A stretch of DNA of 64,000 nt from Pseudoips prasinana (Eukaryota; Arthropoda; Insecta; Lepidoptera; Nolidae), in assembly GCA_951640165.1 (NCBI GenBank), contig OX621251.1, forward strand, positions 30,280,893-30,344,892, written 5' to 3'. Under the pieces are notes generated by a model. That model searched no databases. It saw nothing but the letters and a program-made list of their open reading frames with translations, and was not told where the DNA came from. The stretch's first letter is position 1. Each line of letters starts with the position of its first letter. Below are positions 53,201 to 61,645 of the stretch, in pieces. The translations under genes were made by a program, and so were the position numbers.

Positions 53201-54322
53201 GATGTTTGTCAATCCGTTCAGACACTCTAGCATGACGTCATGAAGTTTTCGTATACTGGCGGCATTTGCTTGTTGAATGTTAGATTGGTTTAGTAGAGTA
53301 TTTACATAAGATGTAAATAAAAGTCTTTTGTTGTCGTAACGGTGAGTAATTATGTCCCAACAGGAAGTATAATTCTCGGCACTGATGCTAAGATGCTGGA
53401 TTAACTTCTCTGCTTCGCCCTTTAATTTGGACTTCAAATGCTGCATTTTTTGGGCCTTAGAAAGTATAGGGTTGTTATGTACGCTTTCCGTATAGAGGTC
53501 CCGAAAACTTAACCATTGATTATAGTTGCCATAAAAATCCGGTATTATGATTTTCGGCGTAGACTTTTCATAATGAGCATTGTTCCATATGGTGTGTTGT
53601 ATTTTCTTACGTATGTTGTCATAAATATTTTCTAATATATCATACTTTTGTCTATACTTAGGGTCTTCTTCCTGTAGCCAATAATCTAGCTGCCAGTGTG
53701 CTTTCTCCACTTGTTGCCATTTAGATTTTATGATAGTTAGATTATCTTCCAATTCCCATTTTTCCAAAGATGTTGACAAATCCATCTTTTCCACGGCTCT
53801 TTCAAAAGCTCTAAAGTTACAGTACTGCACTCGCAAAAGATCCTGTTCCTTTTCCGACGATTCGTCCGTTTTTCGAGGCGGTACGTGGAAGTCCCCTTCA
53901 TCGAAACTAAATCTCGTAGTAAGTTTAGCGTCGCTCGTAACTGAAGAAGTTCCTGTCTTACCTGTACTCTGAGGGGGTAGCTCCTCCTTACTAGCTGTTA
54001 TTGTTGCTTTAGTCGGTGTCGCCGATGTAAGCTCCGACTTACGTTGTAGTATGTCTTGTAAAACACTCTCATACATACGTTTTGTGTTGTTAAAAACGTC
54101 GTCTATAAAGTATTGGCTTTCCGTTGTTCCGGTCGATTCCAATAGTTGGTGGTTATGAACGATTTGTTCCCAACAGTTGTTTAGTCTCGTAAGACGCTCT
54201 TCTAGATATTCTAAGGTCTTCCTAGTAGGGCTGTCTTTCTTGTAGTTAGCACATATTTGTTTTAACGTGCAAAAAGTAGCCTCTTGTTGGCTCATAACCT
54301 CCTCGAAATTTTGACCCATCAT
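50255..54322 (-). CDS. BEL/Pao gag-protease-RT-RNase H polyprotein (RT active site altered)
   Basis: 1355 codons, uninterrupted. Gag: coiled-coil N-terminus, DUF1759-type core about residues 255-430, zinc-knuckle cluster C491-H553 (CPICKTDH, CKNCLYSH, CRICHKLHH). Protease: LLDQGSQ at 608-614. RT: VVFNAS, ADIEKMYRQI (catalytic D930), YGMNCAPY, then YMAD at 1006-1009, where the family has Y-x-D-D: the first catalytic aspartate is alanine (codon GCC). RNase H about 1190-1310: GYCDSSE, LPKMELCAAV, SWSDSQVVL, NAADCATRG, apparently complete. It ends with a stop at 50255 before integrase; BEL elements normally continue in the same frame. Confidence 0.92.
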   Translation of the reverse strand: MMGQNFEEVMSQQEATFCTLKQICANYKKDSPTRKTLEYLEERLTRLNNCWEQIVHNHQLLESTGTTESQYFIDDVFNNTKRMYESVLQDILQRKSELTSATPTKATITASKEELPPQSTGKTGTSSVTSDAKLTTRFSFDEGDFHVPPRKTDESSEKEQDLLRVQYCNFRAFERAVEKMDLSTSLEKWELEDNLTIIKSKWQQVEKAHWQLDYWLQEEDPKYRQKYDILENIYDNIRKKIQHTIWNNAHYEKSTPKIIIPDFYGNYNQWLSFRDLYTESVHNNPILSKAQKMQHLKSKLKGEAEKLIQHLSISAENYTSCWDIITHRYDNKRLLFTSYVNTLLNQSNIQQANAASIRKLHDVMLECLNGLTNIGLDITQWDPLVVHLLSQKLDSVTYNEYIKDLKEPRGFPDLQEFSKFLESKFMALEATQKGSPKSFSPEKNNMLEKHNKNSYENRSNNNYNKYNAQRSSYFNNSYKSDKTFLTTAKNCPICKTDHVLMKCEKFLAMTEKGRRDCVRNLRVCKNCLYSHGEKQCTSMKTCRICHKLHHTLLHETMEQPGNSQSTPSTSTSARGVNNITNEGMEVLLTTVLLKVKTIDGEYIYLRGLLDQGSQVSLITENAAQRLRLPRQQVSAIVSGVGSLSGSCKGSLNLECKSIHSDYTFNLQPLIMKKLVNNLPSTSFSVESWTYLQNINLADPNFNTSGPIDMLLSAQVYSEIILDGIIRCNSTYPVAQQTRLGWILSGNVKTFNCCVTLNDIENISRFWETEEISDPSSLNTEEQHCEEYYRATTTRRTDGRYVVKLPIKPNAVSRLPVNKQPVLAQFLQLEKKLLKNRELSKEYQRFINEYISMDHMKPMTSEAEGRVYLPHHGVWREESTTTKLRVVFNASYRANNSHSLNDCMYTGPNLQKDMLTLLINWRTYRYVFTADIEKMYRQIWLDEQQCNIQTVFWRFSPRDKLQEWKLCTLSYGMNCAPYLAMRTLHQLAKDESKRYPEAAKVLQNYMYMADLVYGQNSIESAKLLVSQLIDLLKSGGFSLRKWKSNDPSILEHLQEEQRCNNTTSHDFNSEQTCNSKMLGMRWNQESDTFTHRWDLPEKKNLTKRIILGEISKLYDPLGLLSPVTIKAKLLFQKVWLNKTEWDEQLSMELCNEWEALRSNLPLISNISIPRWLQSTENEIEIHGYCDSSEKAMACAIYSRVKNSHGHYTTTLITAKTKVAPLTKKISLPKMELCAAVLLAKLMAKVKDTLSGNKLLIYSWSDSQVVLAWIKGDINRWEKYIANRVEQIRNIIPPQQWGYVKSEENAADCATRGLSPSQLITFKLWWEGPEWLKTNIVFDEEKRILTYITKEGLKQTQ

Positions 54323-54583
54323 TGTTAATTAGTTACTTAGTTAAAGTAATAGTTATAGTAAGCCTTCAGTAGTTGTTTCACCGTAGGCACTAGTTCAGTT
54401 TTTTTTTTTGCAATATGTTCGCAGATTGTAGTTAGTATTGGTACTTACTGTGTTTAGTTCCTCGTCCGATATGTGCGTCTTTGTCTCAATCCAACTGGGG
54501 CGACCCGCTTCTGGGAGACCAGTTCGACCGATTCGCTATCGGCACTAAGAACACTGCCACACGTAGTACCAGCACTTTTCACT

Positions 54584-54603
54584 TCTCGAAGGACCAAAAC
54601 GGA
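54584..54603 (-). promoter_or_regulatory. BEL/Pao primer-binding region
   Basis: Next to the 5' LTR the - strand reads TCCGTTTTGGTCCTTCGAGA. TGGTCCTTCGAG has the TGG start of a PBS and occurs at this place in other insect BEL elements as I remember them. The tRNA is not assigned. Confidence 0.45.
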
Positions 54604-54820
54604 TGTACGGGTCTCGAGGTGGTGTGTAGATAAACGAGTTGAGTTGACTTAAAACCACGTTTATTACTCAAGTATACAATATAAGTTATTTGGATGCTAA
54701 TCTGTTCGTTGTTATTGTTATTTGTCAACTAACTATATTAATGTCGAAAGTATGTATAAGTAATGCGCCGAAACTAGGTTAAGGCGGCGTAAGCAAAATA
54801 AGCCTGTACGTGAACCGTAC
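54604..54820 (-). repeat. BEL/Pao 5' LTR
   Basis: Identical to the left LTR. It carries the presumed promoter for the - strand transcript. In element orientation it begins GTACGGTTCACG. Confidence 0.95.
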
Positions 54821-54920
54821 AATGCGCGTGCGAGATTGTTGCGCTTTGAAATCGGGCCCTTAATGGATATGTTAGTATACTTACGTAGTTATTATACTAT
54901 ACAAGTTATTTTATTTCCAG

Positions 54921-55022
54921 TTGGAGTTCACGAAACATAAGTCGGGCGTATGGGAGGCGGTCAAGATATACAAAGACCAGATACAAGATCTACATAACAG
55001 ATTGAAGGAGGCATCAACTACA
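54921..55022 (+). CDS. key: Host gene exon 7
   Basis: The acceptor TTATTTCCAG ends at 54920 and the donor is GTATGT at 55023. It is 34 codons, phase 0, residues 333-366 (SGVWEAVKIYKDQIQDLHNR). The right LTR of the BEL/Pao element ends exactly 100 bp upstream of this exon, so the branch-point region was spared. Confidence 0.83.
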
Positions 55023-55204
55023 GTATGTATTAACGTAAAATAACTGGAAAAGCGAAGCATCTATTCTTCTTTCTTGGTGTTTATTAGACACCCTTATTCC
55101 TGGCACACTCTGCATTTTCTACTCCAACCACAAGTACTACTCGTAATTTGTGGTTTAATGTAATTAGTAATAGTTAAATATAATTACTAAGCTAATTCAT
55201 CACA

Positions 55205-55343
55205 CTAATTGTTACTTCTTCACGTCTAAACGGCTGGAGCGATTTTTATAAAATTTGGTATGGTGTTAGCTGATACCCTGGGTTAACACATAGGCTATAA
55301 TTTATAAAGTTTAACGCGGGTAAAACCGAGGGGCACAGCTAGT
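55205..55343 (-). repeat. Dispersed repeat family A, partial
   Basis: Contains AACACATAGGCTATAATTTA and ACGCGGGTAAAACCGAGGGG, ending CACAGCTAGTT. Confidence 0.65.
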
Positions 55344-55499
55344 TTAACATAAAAATGAACAAAAACCCGAGTACTCAATTAGCTCAAAATATAAAACTAT
55401 ACAGCTCTTCAGAGTGTCTAATTTCTAAAGTAGTTTAAATACACGATTAATGTCAATAATACTGATCACAGAAGCTGTGAGTGGATGAGTCGCAAAGCT

Positions 55500-55690
55500 C
55501 AAATTGAGTTTTTTTTAAATTACGGGACTAGTCCCTCCCTCTTACCCACCACTGCAACTCCTGTAAGCCAGTATCAACAGTGACACACAATTAAATGACT
55601 GAGCAGTGAGGCTCAGGCATATCCCGGGGAATCGCTTTAACTATCTTGGATCCCGCAACGAATTTAGTCAGAAAGACAAAAAAGGAGGAG
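55500..55690. repeat. Dispersed repeat fragment shared with 28264 and 60895
   Basis: TAGTCCCTCCCTCTTACCCA matches the reverse of 28264-28283. The CAACAGTGACACACAA-type segment and the GGATCCCGCAACGAATTT segment also appear in reverse at 60895-60990 and 60620-60645. Confidence 0.5.
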
Positions 55691-55774
55691 TTAGAAAATG
55701 AATAGTTCCACTCAAATTGAGTTTATAAGATTAAATAAAGAACTATTTTTATTTCGATTTTTTTATAATTATAA

Positions 55775-55992
55775 TATATAGGGACAATGTCACACAGATC
55801 ATCCTAGCCCCAAACTAAGCAAAGTACATACATACTTATATAGATAGATAAATACTTAAATACATAGAAAACATCCATGACTCAGAAACAAATATTCGTG
55901 CTCATCACACTAATATTTGCACTTACCGGGATTCGAACCTAGGACCACCAGCTTCGTAGGCAGGAGCACTACCAACTAGGCTACGGTGACCG
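55775..55992 (-). repeat. tRNA-derived SINE, family S1
   Basis: In reverse: CGGTCACCGTAGCCTAGTTG head, B box GGTTCGAATCCCGG (here TAGGTTCGAATCCC), GAGCACGAATATTTGTTTCT and a CCCTATATATTA tail. Confidence 0.85.
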
Positions 55993-56504
55993 TCGAATTT
56001 CGTCGTATTTCTGTCGCATTTTTTTAATTGAGATGCGTGTAAACGAAATAGGCGGCTCATGTAGTTCGTTCCTGATCGTACTCCTACCGAACTGCTGAAC
56101 TGATCTTCTTTAACTTATGATATATGCACTCACGCGTATGGTCACTACTCGTGAGCATATATTTGAATTCATACAAATCGGACCCACCACGGAGGAAAAA
56201 TCACCGAAAATTGAAATCAATGTAAAAGTATTGTTTAGTATTGCCATACTAAATCCTTTTCTCTTTGGTTTCCTCGAGCAAGCCGCACGTTCTCTCGTAC
56301 TTATATCTAATTAATTCATTTAAAACAGTGTAACCTAAATATAAAGTGGCAAATAAACAATTATATCTCATTTTGGTGTTGTGATTGATTAGGACCTAAG
56401 CTGAAATAATAAACAAGTATAGATATCTGCTTAACTACACTCAGCTCAATAATATGTACTCAGACAAAATTTCTTATTCCCTTTTCATCATCATCTTCAT
56501 CATA

Positions 56505-56575
56505 TCAGCCGACAGACGTCCACTGCTGGACAAAGGCCTCCCCCAAAGATCACCACAATTGCCGGGCTTGCACTA
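56505..56575 (+). repeat. Fragment of the 'GTCCACTGCTGGAC' repeat
   Basis: CAGCCGACAGACGTCCACTG, then CTGGACAAAGGCCTCCCCCA and CACAATTGCCGGGC. Confidence 0.65.
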
Positions 56576-56793
56576 TTCTCTTCTACCCACCACTAAACAA
56601 CTTCATAAAATTTTGTAGTTTGGGGATATGGTTGCTTTTAAACAAATTGTAACATAAATAATAATAAGCCTTTTTGTTTCCATGACATAAAAAAACACAG
56701 ATATATATATACGTGTGTGTTTATATATATATATGTATAAAGAATGTGAAAAAATGAGAAAAAGTATGTTGAATAAGTAGGTGTTAGAATAGA

Positions 56794-57046
56794 TCACCGT
56801 AGCCTAGTTGGTAGTGCCCCTGCCTACGAAGCTGGTGGTCCTGGGTTCGAATCCCGGTACATGTAAATATTGGTGTGATGAGCACGAATATTTGTTTCTG
56901 AGTCATGGATGTTTTCTATATTTAAGTATTTATCTTTCTATATAAGTATGTATATTGTCGCCTGGTAACCATAGTACAAGCTTTGCTTAGATTGGGGCTA
57001 GGATCTGTGTGACATTGTCCCTAGATATTATTATTATTATTATTTA
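56794..57046 (+). repeat. tRNA-derived SINE, family S1
   Basis: TCACCGTAGCCTAGTTGGTA (A box), GTCCTGGGTTCGAATCCCGG (B box), GTGATGAGCACGAATATTTG, GACATTGTCCCTAGATATTA and a (TTA)n tail. The best forward copy in the window. Confidence 0.9.
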
Positions 57047-57359
57047 AAATCGTTATATATGTCATGGCCCCTTTCGGGTATAGGCCCCCTCCATTTGCCT
57101 CCATTTTCCCTTGTCATTAGCTGTTTTCATCCAGTCTCTTCCTTCCAATTGAAGTATATCGTCTATCCATCGAGCTTATGGTCTGCCTCTTTGTCTTTGT
57201 CATAAATAGTGGACGTAAATGAAGGAGCGGCATCTACCCATGAAATTGTATTATTAAATAAAACCAGCGGAGTGTTATCCTTGTATGGGGAGTTCATATT
57301 CTTTGTTCACATTATGCTCCTTAACTTATATCCACAGGTTACCTTACATCTTGTATATG

Positions 57360-57845
57360 AAAATGAATGAATGAAAAATGATTTATTCCATAAACACATC
57401 AATTTACAATTAATAATTTACTTCTGCCAAACTGCATAGCAGTTTGTTGGCAGATGTAGTTCCCTTTTTTTAATTTATAGTGTATTTAACATTATTTGCT
57501 TACTATTATAATTTATATACTATTCATAATTTATACAATGCTCAAATTATCGCAAAGGTTCTTGTGAACAATACCTAGTAAATGAAATCTCAGTTTCTTT
57601 ATAAATGATTTTTTTTGTAACACAGCTATTTTCTAAATCAGAAGGCAAACTATTGAATATAGTAGGAACTAAGAAATTTCTGCACCTTCGTCCATAATAA
57701 TTGTTACAAATGGGCACTTCATATCGTTTTGTGTTTTTGCTCCTTTGTGGTCTAGAGTGTTCATACATGGTTTTAAACTCATTTTTACGGTATTGGTCTT
57801 GCGCTACCAACATCATAGCACTTTCATGAACCGGCAGCATTTACA
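57360..57845 (-). mobile_element. 5'-truncated LINE 3' end (CR1/Jockey type)
   Basis: On the - strand a 97-codon frame (57547-57840) includes YEVPICNNYYGRRCRNFLVP and FNSLPSDLENS, the usual C-terminus of CR1/Jockey ORF2 (a 'YGxR...WNSLP' motif). It is followed by an AT-rich 3'UTR and (ATTC)n-like tail at 57360-57385. It ends about 35 bp before exon 8. Confidence 0.65.
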
Positions 57846-57878
57846 TTTAAGAGTTGTAATAACTCCTCTTCCCCACAG

Positions 57879-58018
57879 GTCTTCCAACCAGTCCGGGTCT
57901 CCATCAGCGAAGACACGGAGTCATCTTCAGCCGACCTATCAAGTCTAACGGCCAATGTTAAGCTGTATGATAGGACATTAAAGCATTTGGCCGAGCTACT
58001 CAATGCGTTAACACATGG
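57879..58018 (+). CDS. key: Host gene exon 8
   Basis: The acceptor CTTCCCCACAG ends at 57878 and the donor GTAAGT starts at 58019. It has 46 codons plus two bases (phase 2), residues 367-413. A serine/acidic linker (SISEDTESSSADLSS) is followed by a helix (LYDRTLKHLAELLNALTH). A LINE 3' fragment lies directly upstream and ends about 35 bp from the exon. Confidence 0.82.
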
Positions 58019-58554
58019 GTAAGTGGAACTAAAATCCAAAGCAGTCGCCTCGCTACTACCTTAGCGCCTTCGTCTTTCGATCCACGGAGAGAACAGTGGG
58101 ACCCATAAAAGGTTAAAGAGGTGTGCAAAGATCGTGACAAATGGAAATCCGTCGTCTCTGTCTACCCCTGGGAAACAGGCGTGAGTCTATGTAAGTATAA
58201 AAGGTTAATCTGGTATCTAGGTGTGGCTTGTGTACCTCATATGGTTGTCTCTAAAGTATTGTATTGTAAGTATGGCGGTATGGTAAAACTGTTGCTGGAC
58301 TCTAGTCTTCGCGTATTAACCTAGAGCAATTGTTGTACATAACGTCCCTTAAAGTCGACCCTCCCGTGCATCTAACCGCCCCGATTACATCATTTGAGCC
58401 TCGCGTTTAAAGTTAGGTGAAGCAATGAAAGTTTTGTAGGCGATTCATTATGGCGTTTACATGAGACAACGCCGCTGGATGTGGATAGCGCAAGTCCAGC
58501 CTTTGCGTAGATCATTGTGGGAAGCCTCTGTACAGCAATATATTTGCGCGCGCA

Positions 58555-58990
58555 TGAAATAATAATGAAATAATGAAATTCAGCACTTGGGCATTAACAT
58601 ACACTTGTACTTGTCAAGTTCACAATGCAGTACATAAACATAGTCGAATACAGTATAAAAATTACAAAAATATAATTAGTCTAAAAAAATTTATCTATTA
58701 TTTTGAAATTTAGTTGTACAATATTAAAATTAAAGAATTGAAGGCAATGAGCATTTGGCTAGCGCAGAAGGCTTTTAACCAGTAGCTTAAATTAAACGAT
58801 TAATACCCGAGGCCACCCTTTTGGGGTTCGGGCCACAGCCCAGGGGGCCGCTGAAGCAAAAGGACAGAATTCTAAGAGAGGGTGTGATCAGTTGCACGGG
58901 ATCACCGATGACGTGTTAAGGGGCCAAAGCGATCCTCGCCGCTGAGGAGCCTACCCTAGCTAACCTGCGGCTTTCTCTAGCTACCTAGGT
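58555..58990 (+). repeat. Dispersed repeat R5, copy 2
   Basis: GAAATTCAGCACTTGGGCAT, CAGTACATAAACATAGTCGA, GGCTAGCGCAGAAGGC and AATACCCGAGGCCACCCTTT. It extends beyond the copy at 781-1100 with a GC-rich end (GGGATCACCGATGACGTGTT). Confidence 0.65.
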
Positions 58991-59082
58991 GGACGACCAT
59001 GATTCATGATGATGATATGATGCTACCTGATAAGATAATCGTCAGAGGCATTCAAGTTTTAACTAACAAAATGTTGTTACAG

Positions 59083-59232
59083 TATGTCGGATAGTTTAGT
59101 GGAAACCCTGGGTCTGCTGGCCAGTCTGCACGACTATAAGCTGGAGAAGACGACGGCAGAACAGTTCAAATCGGCATTAGCTGACGTTAAGCAACAGATG
59201 GAAAAGCAACACAGTACTGCCGTTAATAATAT
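59083..59232 (+). CDS. key: Host gene exon 9
   Basis: The acceptor TTGTTACAG ends at 59082 and the donor is GTAAGT at 59233. One base completes codon 413, then come 49 codons and two bases, which restores the frame. Helical, with LVETLGLLASLHDYKLEK and a lysine/glutamine-rich end. This central helical part has no match that I recognise outside insect homologues. Confidence 0.82.
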
Positions 59233-59289
59233 GTAAGTACATTTAGATAAGTACATTGCATTCTGTAACGACGGTAGTAGTTTCGATGC

Positions 59290-59800
59290 TACTGTTTGTC
59301 TGCACTAAGCCATTCTTTTCTTCTTCTCTTAGCATTCAGTTTCTTTTTTTCTGACTATTCGTTTGTATCTCTTACCTCTTCAGTTAGCGTAACCTTCTCT
59401 TTCCTCCCCTCTAACGTTTCGCTCTTCTTTTCTTCTCACTAAGCATTTTACCAAATTAAATATTTATAGGCTGAAACATGGTATAAAGTCTAACAGATTC
59501 AAACCCTAGGTCGTGCGCTTCTCTTTTCTCGTCCCTAAGCATTTTTCTACTATATTCTCTCCCTAAGCTTTTCACTATTTTGTCCTCTATCTTTCCTCTT
59601 CACACACGTTTCGCTCCTCTTTTCTCCTCACTAAGTATTTCACTAACCATTTGCTTCTGTTTTGTCCCAACTAAGCGTTTTGCCTCTCTTTCTCCATGAT
59701 AAGTGTTTCGCTACTCTGGTTGCGTCACTAATTGCTCCTTTCTCATGACGAAGCATTTCACTAACTATGCGTTTCTCTTTTCTTCTGACTATGCGTATAA
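59290..59800. repeat. Degenerate pyrimidine-rich tandem array
   Basis: Irregular repeats of CTCTTTTCTCCTCACTAAGC and ATTTC/GTTTCGCT variants, about 30 bp apart, making a T/C-rich tract through most of intron 9. Confidence 0.6.
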
Positions 59801-60018
59801 TGTGCGATGCGAAATAAATGTAAAGATCAGTTTGATTTTGGAGGAGGAAGAAATGGAATACGAAACCTCGAATTTGTCGATTTTTGTATTTTTGTCTTTT
59901 TCACACATATGCGTTTAGAGTGAGACATTCTCGGCATTAGGGCTAACTTAAGATCCAGCAGCATTACTTACCTAGTTCAGAGCGGCACACGTGATATTTG
60001 CTTTACTTTATTTTTCAG

Positions 60019-60140
60019 CGGTCAAGTCCGAGGCAGTCTTACAATATTTGAAGGCATATTTAAAGATTACAATGAAGTTTTAACCAAACATAATGCTAAA
60101 CCCAAACTGGAGAGGAGTTCCAACGTGGACGCTTTAACAG
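60019..60140 (+). CDS. key: Host gene exon 10
   Basis: The acceptor TATTTTTCAG ends at 60018 and the donor is GTAACA at 60141. One base completes codon 463, followed by 40 codons and one base. It encodes a helix (SLTIFEGIFKDYNEVLTKH) and a short basic linker. Confidence 0.8.
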
Positions 60141-60529
60141 GTAACAATATTAAACGAATAGTTTAAAATAATGCCACTAGCCGTACTACGCAGGACACAT
60201 AACGCGCAGAAACACACACCTGAATGTTATATGTTGTGCGTAGTTGCGCAAATACAGATGCACTCTCTATTACCTCATTCTTATTAACCGACTTGAAAAG
60301 ATGGAGATTATCAAGTGGACTGTTGGTTTACTTCTTTATTTTTGTATGTTGCTTACCTTACCTCATTGGTCCGTTGTTGGTTTTTCGAAATTATTCTTGT
60401 TTGACATATCAGACTGGTCAGCACCCACTCACAACTATGTCGTCGTACCGCGATGTATTGGGCATATTTTGGTTGGTCATCTATCGTGACAGTGATGGTA
60501 AAAAGGTGAACCGATAAGGAATGCTTTCG

Positions 60530-60645
60530 AAGTGGATCCATATTAGTTGGATAACGAATTTCATCAGAAAGAAACATCTTTCTTCGGCAAAAGAGAAAGA
60601 AAATCAGAAAGATGTTTCGTTCTGAAATTCGTTGCGGGATCTGAG
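60530..60645. repeat. Imperfect inverted repeat
   Basis: ATAACGAATTTCATCAGAAA at 60552 against CTGAAATTCGTTGCGGG at 60622, and AGAAACATCTTTCT against AGAAAGATGTTTCG, about 30-bp arms around AAGAGAAAG. Confidence 0.6.
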
Positions 60646-60648
60646 ACA

Positions 60649-60890
60649 ATAATAACAATAATATCTAGGGACAATGTCACACAGATCTTCCTAGCCCCAA
60701 ACTAAGCAAAGCTGTACTATAGGTACCAGGCGTCGATATACATACTTATATAGATAGATAAATACTTATATACATAGAAAACATCCATGACTCAGAAACA
60801 AATATTCGTGCTCATCACACAAATATTTGCACTTACCGGGATTCGAACCCAGGACGTAGGCAGGAGCACTACCAACTAAGCTACGGTGAC
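60649..60890 (-). repeat. tRNA-derived SINE, family S1
   Basis: In reverse: GTCACCGTAGCTTAGTTGGT head, CCTGGGTTCGAATCCCGG B box and the same body as the other S1 copies. A short deletion removes part of the segment between the A and B boxes. Confidence 0.85.
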
Positions 60891-61014
60891 AATTAAAGCG
60901 AGTCCCCGGAACTTGGCTGAGCCCCACGGCTCAGTGTCATTGCATTGTGTGTCACTGTTGATCCTGGCTTACAGGGAGGGAGGCATAATCCCGAATAAAA
61001 AAAATATCCCATCC

Positions 61015-61306
61015 TGGCATATTCATGCACACAAATATCTGTCCTGGGGCTCTACCGGCTAAGTCGCCGAACATCAATTTCTTAAATGGCGTTCAAATAA
61101 ATAACGGTTAAAAATGACTTAATCGGCAATCGCTAAATCGGCTTCCATGAGCACATGTGACGTCATAAATGGTCCGGAATCGATTGTCAGTCATTTTTAA
61201 CCTTTATTTATTTGAACGCCATTTGAGAAATCGATGTTCGGCGAGTTAGCCGGTAGAGCCCCTGGGGGGGAATCGAAATCGCGACGTGCGGCGAACTAAC
61301 CGGCCC
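61015..61306 (-). repeat. SINE S2 split by MITE M1 copy 4
   Basis: Left part 61015-61046 (TATTCATGCACACAAATATC, TGTCCTG) and right part 61262-61306 (CTGGGGGGGAATCGAAATCG, then AACTAACCGGCCCATCG) are one reverse S2 SINE interrupted at the CTG of its CCTGGG. Confidence 0.7.
61047..61261. mobile_element. PIF/Harbinger-type MITE M1, copy 4
   Basis: GGGCTCTACCGGCTAAGTCG and its inverse, arms of about 90 bp, flanked by CTG (61044-61046 and 61262-61264). It sits inside an S2 SINE, 100 bp before exon 11. Confidence 0.88.
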
Positions 61307-61364
61307 ATCGATCTAATGTTGGTGTTGTATTTAGTAATTTTTAAAATAATATTTAATGTTCCAG

Positions 61365-61476
61365 CGGCGCTAGTGGCTAGGGGCCAGGAGTTGCAGCAGC
61401 TCCAGAGTGAACTCGACTCCTACAAGAACCAAAAGGATAACTCCGACTTGCTGACAGCGCAGTGCGAGCTTTATAA
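61365..61476 (+). CDS. key: Host gene exon 11, last exon found in window
   Basis: The acceptor AATGTTCCAG ends at 61364 and the donor is GTGAGT at 61477. Two bases complete codon 504, then come 36 codons and two bases. The exon ends LLTAQCELY plus the first two bases of a Lys/Asn codon. In NEMO and optineurin the same position (LLQAQ-V-Y) is followed immediately by the DFxAER core of the ubiquitin-binding UBAN coiled coil. No exon encoding that core was found before 64000, so the gene continues outside the window. Confidence 0.82.
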
Positions 61477-61645
61477 GTGAGTAACTCATCGTATACCTGG
61501 TGATTAATTGGCTACGGCAGCCTCTTTTAATGGTGACTAGTCAAATACGCAGGTGGACTATTCACTCTTTTGACGGCATTCCGACACTTTCGGAGAGAGA
61601 TACTACTGCCGCCACGTAAAAGCAGATCCGGGAAGCGATCTGTTT

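Larger units (their letters stand above)
46425..54820 (-). mobile_element. BEL/Pao LTR retrotransposon with env (endogenous retrovirus-like), coding-defective
   Basis: 8396 bp with two identical 217-bp LTRs and a 6-bp duplication AATGCG (46419-46424 and 54821-54826). On the - strand: 5' LTR, PBS region, one long gag-PR-RT-RNase H frame, a frame break, integrase, env in two frames, 3' LTR. BEL/Pao is shown by the DUF1759-type gag, the LLDQGSQ protease, the RT and RNase H block and the integrase spelling. The env has the plan of the baculovirus F/errantivirus fusion protein. Lies in intron 6, antisense to the host gene, 100 bp before exon 7. Confidence 0.93.
1138..61476 (+). other. key: Host gene span: kenny / NEMO (IKK-gamma)-optineurin homologue, 3' end beyond window
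   Basis: Eleven coding exons joined by GT-AG introns keep one reading frame of about 540 codons (phases 0 for introns 1-7, then 2, 2, 1, 2). Almost every residue after exon 1 is predicted coiled coil. Exon 1 carries a LIR-like motif and exon 2 a segment that lines up with the IKK-binding coiled coil of NEMO. Known family role: regulatory scaffold of the IKK complex in IMD/NF-kB immune signalling, in the cytosol, binding ubiquitin chains through a C-terminal UBAN and zinc finger that are not in this window. Introns are 37188, 1082, 2358, 1876, 824, 9443, 2856, 1064, 786 and 1224 bp. The two largest are inflated by complete retroelements. Optineurin and NEMO are paralogues, so either name may be attached in databases. 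Confidence 0.8.
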
